This document shows positions 35,036-46,270 of a stretch of 64,000 nucleotides of DNA, in pieces. The stretch is from Valencia hispanica. Taxonomy: Eukaryota; Chordata; Actinopteri; Cyprinodontiformes; Valenciidae. The notes beneath the pieces were generated by a model, which saw only the letters and a list, made by a program, of their open reading frames with translations, did not search any database and was not told the DNA's origin. The stretch is taken from assembly GCA_963556495.2 (NCBI GenBank), contig OY747710.1:2147001-2211000 (forward strand), given 5' to 3'. A program made the translations under genes and the position numbers. The stretch's first letter is position 1. The number at the start of each line of letters is the position of its first letter.

Positions 35036-35104
35036 GGTTCTCTTCATTCTTCTATGGAAAACATCTCAAGATCAGTCAGATTGGATGGAGAACATCTGAG
35101 AACA

Positions 35105-35350
35105 TCAGATTTGAAGTCTTATCACAGATTCTCAGTTGGATTTAGATCTGGACTTTGACTAGGCCATTCTAATATATGAATCTGCTTTGATCTAAACCAT
35201 CCCATAATATCTCTAGCTGCATGTTCAGGAGGGTTGTCCTGCTGGAAGGTGAAGCTCCACCCCAGTCTCTGGTCTTCTCCCAGGATGGTCCATCTTCTCG
35301 TCATGCTGTGTAGAAAAGCCTCTACACAGCATGATGCTGCCACCACCATG
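35105..35350 (-). mobile_element. Tc1-like transposase fragment, antisense
   Basis: The frame 35122-35349 holds F-Q-Q-D-N-P-P-E-H-A, W-F-R-S-K-Q-I-H-I-L-E-W-P and S-P-D-L-N-P-T-E-N-L, the DDE catalytic core of Tc1-like transposases (second aspartate and final glutamate). The N-terminal DNA-binding part and terminal repeats are not seen. A 14-bp hairpin at 35301-35314 / 35321-35334 interrupts it. Confidence 0.85.
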
Positions 35351-35903
35351 TTTCACTGTGGCAATGGTGCGTTCAGGCTGATGTGCTGTGTCAGTTTTCC
35401 TCCAGACATGAGGTTCTGCATGCAGACCGTCTGTTCCTTGGTCTTCATGATGCCGAATGTTCCCTGAAGGCCTACCTGCAGCAGTTCCTGTCGAATCACT
35501 CAAAAGCAGCTTCTGTTCTGCCATTTGGCCTCCAGGTGGCAGCATTGTTCTACTCCTCAATGGGACATCTAACTGATCTAATGGAGGAGATGAAAATGGA
35601 AACAAAATCAAAGATGGTATTTTTATGCCATCACGTGGATTTTCTGTGCTTGATGAGTTGATCTGAGGGTCAACAATGAACAGAGATGCAAAGAAGGATC
35701 CAGTTTTCATCCGGCTGACTCTGATTGTTCCCAGCATGTTTATATATGTATGTCTATGGTTCCCAGTTTGTGGAGCTGGAAGCAGAGGAGGTGAAGCCGA
35801 TCTCCTCCTACGGCCACCTGCTCTGATTTTAGTGCTGCTCACTTTGTGGTTAATGATTATAAAACATCCAAGCACAGGAAGAAGGGTCATCAGGCAGCAA
35901 CGG
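35351..35903. other. Unassigned sequence
   Basis: Continues partly as Tc1-like antisense sequence to about 35460; the rest is not recognised. Confidence 0.35.
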
Positions 35904-38473
35904 ATATGGGGTGCTGTTTGTAAAGTTACATTCAAAAGCTAGCAGCAATAATTTGGGCTGTTTGGCCTGTTATAGGATTAAAAAAAAGTTCTTTATTTAT
36001 TCATGTCACAGTTTCAAACTAAATAATTAGTTTGTTAGTTGACATTTAGCTTGTCAAGTAAACTTTAACTTCGAACTAAATACTTAGCAAGCTAAAGATT
36101 TAGTTTGGAAATTAAATATTGAGCAACTAACCTGGCTAGCTAAATATTTAGCTAATATGCAAATTTACTTACAGATAAGCGGAAGTAGACTACCAAAATA
36201 AAACCTGGGTCATGTTATATAAACTGCTGGCAACATTGTTTATTTTCTTCACAACAGAGGAGCCGTTTAACGACAATACAGACATTTACCGATGGATTTA
36301 CAGCGACATTGATGCACCAGCAGCAGGAGGTTATTGTAAGACCCAGCTTTTATTTTGATAGTCCACTTCCTCCTCTCACCAAGTAAATTTGCATATTATC
36401 TAAATATTTAGCTCTGAGTTAGCTTAATTAGCTAGTCAGTTTAACTTGCTAGCTAAATATTTAGCATGAAAACTAATATTATAAACTAAATATTTAGTTT
36501 GCTAACTTAGCTAGCAAACTAATCTTTAATCTATAAACTAAATATTTAGTTTGCTAGCTAAATATTTAGTTTAAAGCAAAATATTTACCTTGAATTCTAA
36601 TATCTAATCTGTGAACTAAATATTTAGCTTGCTAATTTAGCTAGCAAACTAAATATTTAGTTGCTAACTTAGCTAACTTAACTATTAAAGCAACACTAAA
36701 GAGTTTTAAAGAGCTTTAAAATAATGTTTCCGAACTCGTGTCAGTGGTTCATCAACTCATAACAGGGTAAAATGGCACTTCTGCATTCGCTTTGCGGCCC
36801 TCTATCGGCCATAACAGCACTATGTAAGTTTGGGTCGTCGGGTAGCGGTTTTGTAGTTCAAATGAGACTACAAATGCGACTTGCGGGTAGCACCGACAGA
36901 TGGGCGCTACGGTAGGACATTCTGAGGAGGGAGCACAGATCGTCAGAACAGAGCTGTCAGCCATATAATAAAGAAATTAGACCGTATCTAGTTATAACAT
37001 GATAGTTTATTGTAAAAACAACTTTTTATTGTAAAAACACATTTTTACAATAAACCACATTATAACGTGATACGGTCTAATTGCTTTACTATATGGTTGA
37101 CAGCTCTACGCCGCGTACATATGACATGCTGAAATATACTAAATGGACCTGGGATGAAGACATTTGACACGCAACGAAGGCTGACCAAGACGTGAAAATC
37201 TGTAACGTTTAGGGTATCGCTTGTCAATGCAAGTGAATCCCCTGGTGCAACCATGACAGATTTTACGACAGTAGTAGAAAACAATACCTTTATCCCAACT
37301 GTAGGGGGACCCTGAGAGCAAAACTTACTTGGTGTTGCTTTAAGCTTCAAAGTCAAATATTTAGTTTGAAGTTAAATATTTAGCATGAAAACCATTGTTT
37401 AATCTGTAAACTAAATATTTAGTTTGCTAATTTAGCTAGCAAACTAAATATTTAGTTGCTAACTTTGCTAACTTAGCTATTAAGCTTAGTTTAAAGTTAA
37501 ATATCTAGTTTGAATTTAAATATTTAGCATAAAAACTATTATTTAATCTGTAAAATAAATGTTTAGTTTGCTCACTTAGCTAGCAAACAAAACATTAAGT
37601 TTAAAGCTAAATATTTAGTTTGAAAATGAATAAAGCTGTAAACTAAATATTTAGTTGCTAACTTAGCTATTAAGCTTAGTTTAAAGTTAAATATTTAGTT
37701 TGAAGTTAAATATTTAGCATGAAAACTATTATTTAATCTGTAAGCTAAATGTTTAGTTTGCTAACTTAGCCAGCAAACAAAACATTTAGTTTAACGCTAA
37801 ATCTTTAGTTTGAAAATGAATTAAGCTGTAAACTAAATACTTAGTTGCTAACTTAGCTATTAAGCTTTGTTTAAAGCTAAATATTTAGTTTGAAGATTAA
37901 TATTTAATCTGCATCTAAATATTTAATTTGCTAGCTAAGTTAGCAAACTAAATGTTTAGTTTAGCTAGCAAACTAAATATTTAGTTTAAAGCTAAATATT
38001 TAGTTTGATAACTAATATATATTCTGTAAGCTAAATGTTTAGTTTGCTAACTTAGCTAGCAAACTAAATATTTAGTTTAAAGCTAAATATTTAGTTTGAT
38101 AACTAATATTTAATCTGTAAGCTAAATGTTTACTTTGCTAACTTAGCTAGCAAACTAAATATTTAGTTTAAAGCTAAATATTTAGTTCGAAAATGAATTA
38201 ATCTGTAAACTATATATTTAGTTGCTAACTTAGCTATTAAGCTTAGTTTAAAGCTAAATATTTAGTTTGACTAATATTTAATCTGCAAACTAAATACTTA
38301 GCTTGCTAACTGTATTTTTTTAGTTGAAACTGTGACATTTATAAATGAATAAACACCATGGACCCAAAAGTGACTGATAAATGAACTCCCATTTTTTTCT
38401 CTTATGACAGGCTAAATAACCCAAATTAATGCTGTACATTCTTGACGGTGTAACTTTACAAACGGCTCCCTAT
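35904..38473. mobile_element. Foldback element with CTAAATATTTAG arrays, copy 1
   Basis: The left end (TATGGGG, then CTGTTTGTAAAGTTACA) and the right end (TGTAACTTTACAAACGGCTC, CCTATA) are inverted repeats that extend inward through an AATTTGGG...GCCTG segment and a GTCACAGTTTCAAAC segment. The interior is about 2 kb of irregular tandem and inverted repeats built on CTAAATATTTAGTTTGCTA and TTAGCTAGCAAAC, many palindromic. A TTAA-flanked MITE at 36685-37343 is nested in it. No coding capacity. Four more copies lie in the window. Confidence 0.8.
36685..37343. mobile_element. MITE with TTAA target duplication
   Basis: Bounded by TTAAAGCAACAC on the left and GTGTTGCTTTAA on the right, so TTAA flanks both ends, as in Kolobok- or piggyBac-type elements. 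A large imperfect inverted repeat in the centre (about 36945-37110: AGAGCTGTCA, CCATATA, TTAGACCGTATC and their mirror) makes a long stem. About 659 bp, with no transposase. Confidence 0.75.
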
Positions 38474-38780
38474 AAACAGAAGCACCTGACGGTCAGTCAG
38501 AACAGCGACTGAAGGTCAACAGGTCCATCGGAGGGCGCTACCAGCACCTGAGGTGAGAAGAAGAAGATGCTGAGGAGGATTAAAACGTCTCGTTAGCTTG
38601 ACAACAGATGCGATGTTCTGAGATATTTGGTGGAGGAACTCCTGGGCGCCTCCTGCTGGCCAGACCGCCTGAGCAGCGGCTCGGGTTGCTTCTGTCCTGG
38701 GCCGGCTTCTGCCTAAAGTTTTCTTCTCTTTTGATTTCAAATAATTTTCACGGGTGTGTTTTTAAAAAAAAAGAAGCTCT
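38474..38780. other. Sequence between the foldback element and the scn1b upstream region
   Basis: No repeat or gene is recognised. Confidence 0.35.
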
Positions 38781-39782
38781 TTAACAGGTGATTATTGAGC
38801 AGATTATTATGACCGCATTGATCCGACAATTTAAATCATCAACAGAACCGTTTCGAGCGGACCTGTTTGTGTTTTTGCATCTCCTCTCTCAACATATGGG
38901 AGCACAACATAGGGGAAGCTGTTACCATAGCAACACCTCTATACCTCTCCATCCTCCTCCTCCTCCTCCTGGTCCTTCGTGCCTCTGCAGCAAAGCATCA
39001 CCTTCCTCCCCCATCCTGACGAGAGCAGCATCCCTCCATCCTCCTGGAGGTCCTCCCCTCCTTGTGTGCGAGTTTCGGCGCGTCGCTCTGAGGGAACAAC
39101 GCTGTTTTGAGAGCTGCTGCAGGAGGAGGGGGGTTGTGCCTTTTCTTTCTTTTTTTTGTTCCTTTTTTTTGGCGGAGGGACTCCCAGCTGCACCCCGTCC
39201 TGCGGACAGTGGGATGGAAGCCGACCACCTTTGACCCGACAGGTCGAGCCGTTCACAGGGAAGGAGGAGGACCAGAGCACCCAGGACTGATGCATCTTTT
39301 CCTCAGCTCCGTTTTTGGGTGAAATTATTAGATTTTTTTTTGTGTAAAGACAGAAAATCATCATCTGAGGAGGCATGTGGGGGTTGGATCTGCAGCTCAG
39401 GGTCGTTGACGAGAAGCAATAACTCCCACACGAGATGAAACGTCTTCCAGAAACCTCACATTCAGACTCTTCGTCTTCCATCAGATTCGGCTTCAGTCTT
39501 GAGCAGCAGAGAGAAAGAAGCTTCCAGCCTAAAACCTGAAACCTCTCTGTGGGTAAACACGCTGCTGCTGCTGCTGTCAGAGCTTCCAGGTGCTTCTGAA
39601 GGATCTTCACCCCTCCTCCCTCCTCCTCTGCATCAGGAGGAGAGGAAGAGGAGGGCAGACCACACCCAGACTTATCAGCATCCTCCTCCTCCTCCTCCTC
39701 CTCCTCAGTCAGTCAGGACGTGTCGCTGCTTGGAGCTGCAGCTCTCCAGCGTGTGTCGGTGTGTTTTGGTGACTCTGCCGGG
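38781..39782 (+). promoter_or_regulatory. Probable scn1b promoter and 5' UTR
   Basis: About 1 kb directly upstream of the scn1b start codon without recognised transposons. It is CT/GA-rich with (CTC)n runs near 38955 and 39685. A palindromic X-box-like site, GTTACCATAGCAAC, lies at 38921-38934. No TATA box is evident and the transcription start cannot be placed from the sequence. The ORFs across it (for example 38939-39610 on minus) are low-complexity and were not accepted. Confidence 0.4.
38921..38934. promoter_or_regulatory. RFX X-box-like site
   Basis: GTTACCATAGCAAC fits the RFX X-box consensus (two GYNRCC-type half sites as an inverted repeat). It is about 850 bp upstream of the scn1b ATG. 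Only the motif is seen; occupancy is unknown. Confidence 0.45.
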
Positions 39783-39819
39783 ATGATGCTGATCCCTCTG
39801 ACCCTCCTGGCTCTTCAAG
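39783..39819 (+). CDS. scn1b: scn1b exon 1: start codon and signal peptide
   Basis: ATG at 39783 (context GCCGGGATGATG) opens M-M-L-I-P-L-T-L-L-A-L-Q, a hydrophobic signal-peptide core, and the exon ends after one base of the next codon at the donor GTGAGT. Joined to exon 2 it gives A-T-L-C-R-G-A-C-V-E-V, with cleavage expected just before or near C-V-E-V, as in other beta-1 subunits. The small first exon with a phase-1 border matches the human SCN1B layout. A second ATG follows immediately; the first was chosen by convention and either would work. A 12.4-kb intron follows. Confidence 0.8.
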
Positions 39820-42800
39820 GTGAGTGCTGGCTGAGCTGTGGTGTGACCAAGAGTTTCCTCGTTGTCTCTCGGATCGTTGTGGCCTCTCTCTGTTGATTGT
39901 TGCTTCAGTTTGATTCTCGGGGATGAGCCATGAGGTCAGGCGAAAGCAAGGTCAAGGTGAGCGTTTGACGTTTTCCCTTCCTAACCAACACTTCCCTCAG
40001 GCCTTCTGGGACGTTTTACCTTCAGAGACAGCAGCTGTTAGGTTCATCAGCAGCTCCAGAGATCATTAGGCGAGCAGGATTAGGAGAGACGTGCAGAATA
40101 CGCATCAGTTCGGCGTGTTTATCAGAGGAGGTGAAGCATCAGGATGGCTCCTGATTGGTGCAGGGCTGTGAACTCCTGGACCTTCTAACGTCTCCATCGG
40201 GTCATAAAATATTCAGTTGAAGCCGCATTTAGGAGTACAGATGATTAATGTGGATGGATTAATGGATGTTCCTGTGTATTGATCTGATCTGACAAATCTC
40301 AGAAAAAACAACCAGATGAGGGACTGTAGGTGTCACAAAAAGAGGGATAAGTCATCAAGGCTGGAGAGGTTCGGTGTTGAACTAACAGATATTATTATAC
40401 AGACGCATCATTTTGCTATTTACCCCTAAACTTGATCTTATTTAGAGATATTTTAACTGCTGGAAAGTTGTGGAAAGAAGCCTGAAAATCTAAAAAGTGG
40501 CAACACGTTTTCCACTTCCACTGGTTTAATAAGGAGTTGTTTTACAGTTTTCTTCTGAATTGCTAAAAAAAACAACACATTTCTCCAAACCTTAAACCCA
40601 AATCCGAAAAATCGTAACTAAAACTGAAATGTTCTGTGAAAAATCAAAATTATAGTCTTCGTGTGTTCAAAACCAAACCGTGTTCATCTCTTACACAAAG
40701 CGAGTAAAATACATTCACACTAAACACTGCATCAAATAACTGAAGACAACATCCAGAGCATGTAGTTAGCAGGAAATATTATATAACAAAAAAGAATTGT
40801 TGTGATTAGGGAGATATAAAGTGCTGAATGTGGATAAAGACAATAAATAAAAATAATACAAAATAAAAAGCATTCATCTGATCTCATCACCAGATACACG
40901 TGTGTCGAGTTTGGAGTGTCTAAAAGATGACAGCTGTGTTTCAGTTGTGTTTAAAAGTGTGAAATGTGTTCAGTGACTGAGAACGTGCTTAAGGTGTCGA
41001 GAAAAAGACTGGATGAGTTTTCCAAATTGTGTCCAAGTCCCTGAGCGGTGTTTAAGGTTTGGTCAAAATAGTCTTTGATTTGAAAAATGTGTGCAGCATC
41101 TTCCTGAAATCCTCTGTTCATCATTCTGTCCTTGTTTAAAGCGACATTTTACATTAAAACACTGGAAAACATCGCATTAAGCTGATAAATATGTTGATTT
41201 TATTTAAGCTTCATCTGTGGGGGTGTGACAAGAAGGAGGAGGGAGAAAAATCTAAGGTTGTAAAGAAGAAAAAGTTAGATTAGTGGGATGAAAGGGGGAA
41301 TAAAGAGGAATCTGAGGATGCATGAGAAAACATAGAGATTGTAAAGAAAGGATGAAGATGAGTGGGAAGATGAATAATATGGATTTAAGGAGAGATCAGA
41401 GGGAAAATCAGGTTTGTAAAGAGTCCAAGTCCAATTAGTTTATAAAGAACGTTTAAAAACAAAGAGTTTCCCAAAGTTCTGCACAAAAATAAAAGAAGGA
41501 AAAAAACATTGAAACAACTTTTAACATAAAATACAGCAAGGACAATAAAAGGACCAAATTAACTCACGACTGTCCAAATGGTGTTGAAAAAATATGTTTT
41601 TTAAAGTGACTTAAAAACAGAAAGCGAAGAAGCTTGTCTGATATTAAAAGGTAACAGATTCCAGAGTTTCTCGCACCAAGGGGAGGATTAGTGAGAAAAA
41701 AAAATACAAACTGTAAAGAAGATTAGTGGGATGAAAATATGAAGCCTAAAGATGAATATGAGGATAAAAAGTAAAGAGGGATGAGTGGGAAACAATGGAA
41801 GTTGTGAAAAAGGAAGCAGAATATAAGTGGGAGGAAAAACGTAAAAAGGAATAGGAGGGATTTAACGAGGGATGAGAGGGATAGTAAGGGTGTGGAAAGA
41901 GAAAAGAAGAAGACTAGAACGATGAAAAGGAGTCATAAAGAAGGACGAGTGGGAAACAATAGAAGTTGTAAAGTGGAGAGAGGAAGATTAGTGGGATAGA
42001 AAGGGTAACAAAGACCGATAGGATAGTATGGGAAGAATAAAGACCTTTAAAGGTCAGACAAAATCTAATTCAACCGTTTATATTCAGGAATTCAATTCTT
42101 TTTTGAAATTTTGAAAAAAAAACATGTTTTTTCCATCCAATATTCAACATTTGAACTTACTCTGAGGCGTTTTCTGCAACTTGTTAAAACTTCAGACATG
42201 GAGGAAGGAGCCATGCTGGCGGTTTCCCTCCATCGATGGGTTTTGACCTGCCAACATTTTCACTTTTCAGGCCAAAGAAATAAAGAAAAAAACACCAAGA
42301 GAAGCTCCTCCATCACAACAAACCTTTCACAAATCTGTCTGAATGCAGAACAATCGGTAAAAGTGGCAAACTGCATCTTCAACGGGACGCAGGCGTTGAT
42401 AAATGGGCTGAATTTGAACGAGCCTCAGTGCAAGTCTGCTGCTGCTGGAGAAAGAAACAAAGAAAGAGAAAGAATTGAGGCCTTATCAGCTGCAGAGATT
42501 CATTTCATGCAGTAAATTAGGTTGGGATGTCCTGGTTCTGCTGCAAAGTTCCTGCACGGTTCTGCAGCTGGACACAACAAAGACTCGATCCAAGCAGGAA
42601 AAAGGCTCAGTGAGGTTGTTTTCTGCTGAACCTTTAATAAACGAGCTCAGAAGTGAGAGGACGATAAATCTGCAGATCTATCGAACAACTTTAATCAGGC
42701 TATTAATGAGAGTGGAGGAATCCAGTGATCTACCATAATTACCGGCTCTTACAGCCTGAAAGCATCAGCAGATGCAGCTAATGCACGCAGCGGCCAGCCT

Positions 42801-43228
42801 CTTAGTGTCTGCAGCCGCATTATGGAGCCATTAGTCTGCAAATGGCTCCAGAGGAAACTTCTGGTCAAAGCAGATCGTGTTCGACCAGGGAGCGAGAGGA
42901 CTGCAGTGCAGCAACTTGTCCACAAAGTCCTGAACTCCCATTTAAACCCCCCATTCTCTGGTTACAACAACAACAAGAAAAAAAAGCTACAAACTCCGAA
43001 AATCTGTTGTTTCCATGAAGCTTTTCCTACTCGGAAATGTTCCCGTTCTTTTTTTTCCCAAACCCCGAAGCTCCTCCATCTTTTAGGATTCAAAGAAACG
43101 AAGAGTCTCTGGTGATGTTTTGTCCCGTCTCAACAGCTCCGGCTCTTCTTTGCTGCACTCCAAAAATTCTCCAAAGTTCTGGTCAGTCCAGCAGTTGTAC
43201 CCTCCTCTTCCTCTTCCAGGCCTTTGGA
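39820..43228 (+). other. scn1b intron 1, 5' part
   Basis: Mostly unique intron sequence. An antisense LINE tail-like stretch lies at about 41420-41690, and a purine-rich block (GTGGGATGAAAA, GTAAAGAGGAAT words) runs from about 41220 to 42050. No exon is seen. Confidence 0.5.
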
Positions 43229-43787
43229 CTAGGGGTGCACCGATCCCACTTTTTCAGTCCCGATACTGTCGATACCCGATACCGATCCGATACTATTGTT
43301 GAATTAATAATAAACTGTATACCCTCCACCTTATACCTTACTTGAAGAGACTAAAGGTACCAGACTTTACTAACTAAACATCACTAAGACTTATTTTTTC
43401 CTCTAGTTTTTTCCGAGGTGCAGGAATTCAGCGTGCTCCTTAGCATAGTGTTTCTGGATGACCTTGATTAAAGTGGTAGTGTTGTACTTTGCAGTAATAC
43501 CACCTCCCCTTGAAACATTTGCTTCGCAGACATTGGAAACAGCCGACGAACTAGTTGGAGTGGCGAGCATGAAATATCTCCACACAGCCGACCCTCTGGC
43601 TCGCTCATGTTGCTTCTAGCATGCGACTCACGTGAAGCTGACGCATGAAATACGTTCTGGTGCGACGAGAAAAAAACAAAACCCTGGATCGGCCAGTGGA
43701 TCAGTTCATTTTTCCGATCCCCGATCCAGCTATTTTGTCAGCATCGTGGCCGATATCCGATCCTAATATCGGATCGGTGCGCTCCTA
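43229..43787. mobile_element. hAT-like MITE with 8-bp target duplication
   Basis: The ends TAGGGGTGCACCGATCC and GGATCGGTGCGCTCCTA are inverted repeats. The flanking octamers are CTTTGGAC and CTTCGGAC, one mismatch apart, which fits the 8-bp duplication of hAT elements. A CCGATACCGATCCGATAC stretch lies near the left end. Non-coding, 559 bp, inside scn1b intron 1. Confidence 0.75.
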
Positions 43788-46270
43788 CTTCGGACTTCGG
43801 ACGGTCTGGAGGAGACACAAGGCAGCGGAGGTTTCTCTGAAACGATCCAAGCCCATACCATGATACCGCCTCCTACCATCTCAGAGCCTGGATTAGCGAT
43901 CTGACCTGGATACAGAACCATCGATGGGTTCATGATGTTTTGATCTGCAGAAGCTCCTCCCCCTGGACCCAGAGGATGGTGGTTAAAAGAACGAAGCTCC
44001 TCTCTCATGTCTCCATAAAGGTTTCACTGGAGTTTCTGCAGCAGTTTGACCCGTTCTCCAGCAGCTCCTGCAGGATAACTTGGTCTTCATGACTGCTTCT
44101 CTCCAACAATCGGCTCCAGACGATTCTGTTCGAGGTTTTCTCCACGGGTCTGTCCCGGACAGAGAATCTGGAGCGAGATCATTCTCCATGTACGACCTAA
44201 TTACACACACCTGAACACCTGAACCCGGGATTATCACCCCAGGGCCTCCTGTAGCTGCTGGAGGACGATGGGAATCTTCTAGACACAAACATTTCTCCTG
44301 ATTCATTGATCTATTTGCTTATTTATTCTGTTTTCACGTTCCTGTTGCATTTGAAACAAAGATTTGCTGTGAAGTTGACGTTTTCCTACCTCCATCTTTA
44401 TAAAAACAATAGGTGTTGAAATTAAAACGTAAAACAAAAACAAAACATAATTTATAAAAATTGTAACTAAAATCCAACTGTATGTTGCTTAAAGTAGAAT
44501 TTTTAACATTTAAAAATAACAAACGATGATCAATGTGAACTATAGTCACATTTATTGATTTACTTTTTTCATGTTCGTGACGGATTGGTTTATTCATCCT
44601 TAGGATCGATTTTACTGTAGCAGAATAAAGTCAGAGCCATCAGAAGGTTTCTCTGAATCTCAGCCTGAAACGGCCTGGTTCTGATCCTGGATCTGATCCT
44701 GGATCTGATCCTGGTTCTGATCCTGGTTCTGATCCTGGATCTGATCCTGGTTCTGATCCTGGTTCTGATCCTGGATCTGATCCTGGAGTTTTGCGACAGA
44801 AATGAGGTTTTATGGAGATCAGGAAGAAGGAGCAGAGGAAGCTGATGTCCTGGAGACAGACGGACCAATAAGGACAGAGACACTTTGCAGCTTCCTCAGC
44901 GTTGGTGACGTTCGGCTGCACCTCCTGCTCCTCGTGCAAAGTGTGTGGTGGCCTGGTTTCTCTGTGCAGAAGGAAATCAGTTTTTTTCCTTTCCTTCATG
45001 GAGAAATGTGAAGAAGTGTCTGTGAATGACGACAGACTCGCCCTCCTGGGTTTCAGAGCTGCTGTTCAGCCTGAAGTGTCTCTAATCTGTCCCAACATGG
45101 AAGACGGGGACAAGATGGACGCCCTGTTGACGGTTACGTTCTGTGAGAACTGAAGATCTGATCTGCCCTCCTTTACCTCCACAGAGAGTGGTCCAACTCC
45201 TCTGACTGTCTGAGATGTTTTTGCACCAGTTAGCTTCCTGTTTTGGTCTCACTGGAACAAACCTGACCTTTGAATGAGATGACGAGATGCAGGAAGACAT
45301 TTTTCATATTGGGACGGGGGACAGAGGACGTCATTGTTCTCCTTCTTCTTCTAGTGGAAAGTCTTTCTGCTGTTTAGGAGTCAGGGGAAAAGGTCATGGA
45401 CGCTTGGCATTTCCCTCGGTCCCGCTTGTCCCCGGGATGTGTTTGTGCGTGCAGCGACAGAGATCTTCTCTCTTCAGAACCAGAACCGGGCCCCTTTGTG
45501 TCTCCTGCAGCTCCAGAGGATGAGGGACATTTTAGTCCCCAGAGGCGAACAGCTGCTGATGTGAGGGATTATAACCATCCAGCAGCCAGTCAGGAACTAA
45601 ATCCTAATCTGCTGCTTCTAGAACGTCCTGTTGCGTAATCCCGAGCCTCATCTTGCACATGGCAGGATGGATTTGCTGCTGCTTCTGCTGTTAGAGTGAA
45701 TCACCGTCGGAGGCTCTGAATGTGTTGATTCTGCACTTCTGGACGTCGCTCCGCATCTTCGTATCTCTTCACTCTGTCTTTTCACCGACTTCTCCCGCTG
45801 CGGCCAATCAGCAGTCGTTCTGTCCTCTCAGACAGAAAACCTTTAACTCTCCAGTCTGGAGGAGAGGAGGTGTTGGCCTGCAGAACCGCACGCGTTCCTC
45901 ATCCCTCTACTAGCCGAGGCGATAGAGTCCGGATACGGATCTGCTGGTCGGTAAAAACGTCCCAGAAACCAGTCAGAGAGAAAAATGTCAACAAGAAACA
46001 CAAACGGTTCAAATCTGCAGCTGCAGCTTCTTTATCCACAGCATCGTCCATCTTTGCCTCAGCGACCCAGGATGTGTTTTACTGTAATTCTGCAGTTACT
46101 AAAAGGAAACTCAGCTTTTAAACATTGAAGTTGTCAGGAGTAACCCCAACATGGCGGAGATTAATGCGCACACACACGAGGTGACCCCTAATGACCTCCA
46201 CCAGGAGCAAAAGACGCTGACCTTTAGTCTCTGCTCTGATCAAACCTTCACACGTCTCCTGACCCTCATT
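43788..46270 (+). other. scn1b intron 1, middle part
   Basis: Unique-looking sequence apart from a 12-bp minisatellite at 44680-44787. Short ORFs are not supported. Confidence 0.5.
44680..44787. repeat. 12-bp minisatellite
   Basis: About nine copies of GATCCTGGTTCT / GATCCTGGATCT. Confidence 0.9.

Noticed and set aside
38939..39610. 223-codon minus ORF over the scn1b 5' region
   Set aside because: Low-complexity Glu/Lys-rich translation of CT repeats; opposite to scn1b.
42111..42515. 134-codon ORF in scn1b intron 1
   Set aside because: No motif, no splice context, base use like the rest of the intron.
44590..44999. ORFs with R-I-R-T-R or S-D-P-G-S-E-P-G repeats
   Set aside because: Translations of the 12-bp minisatellite.
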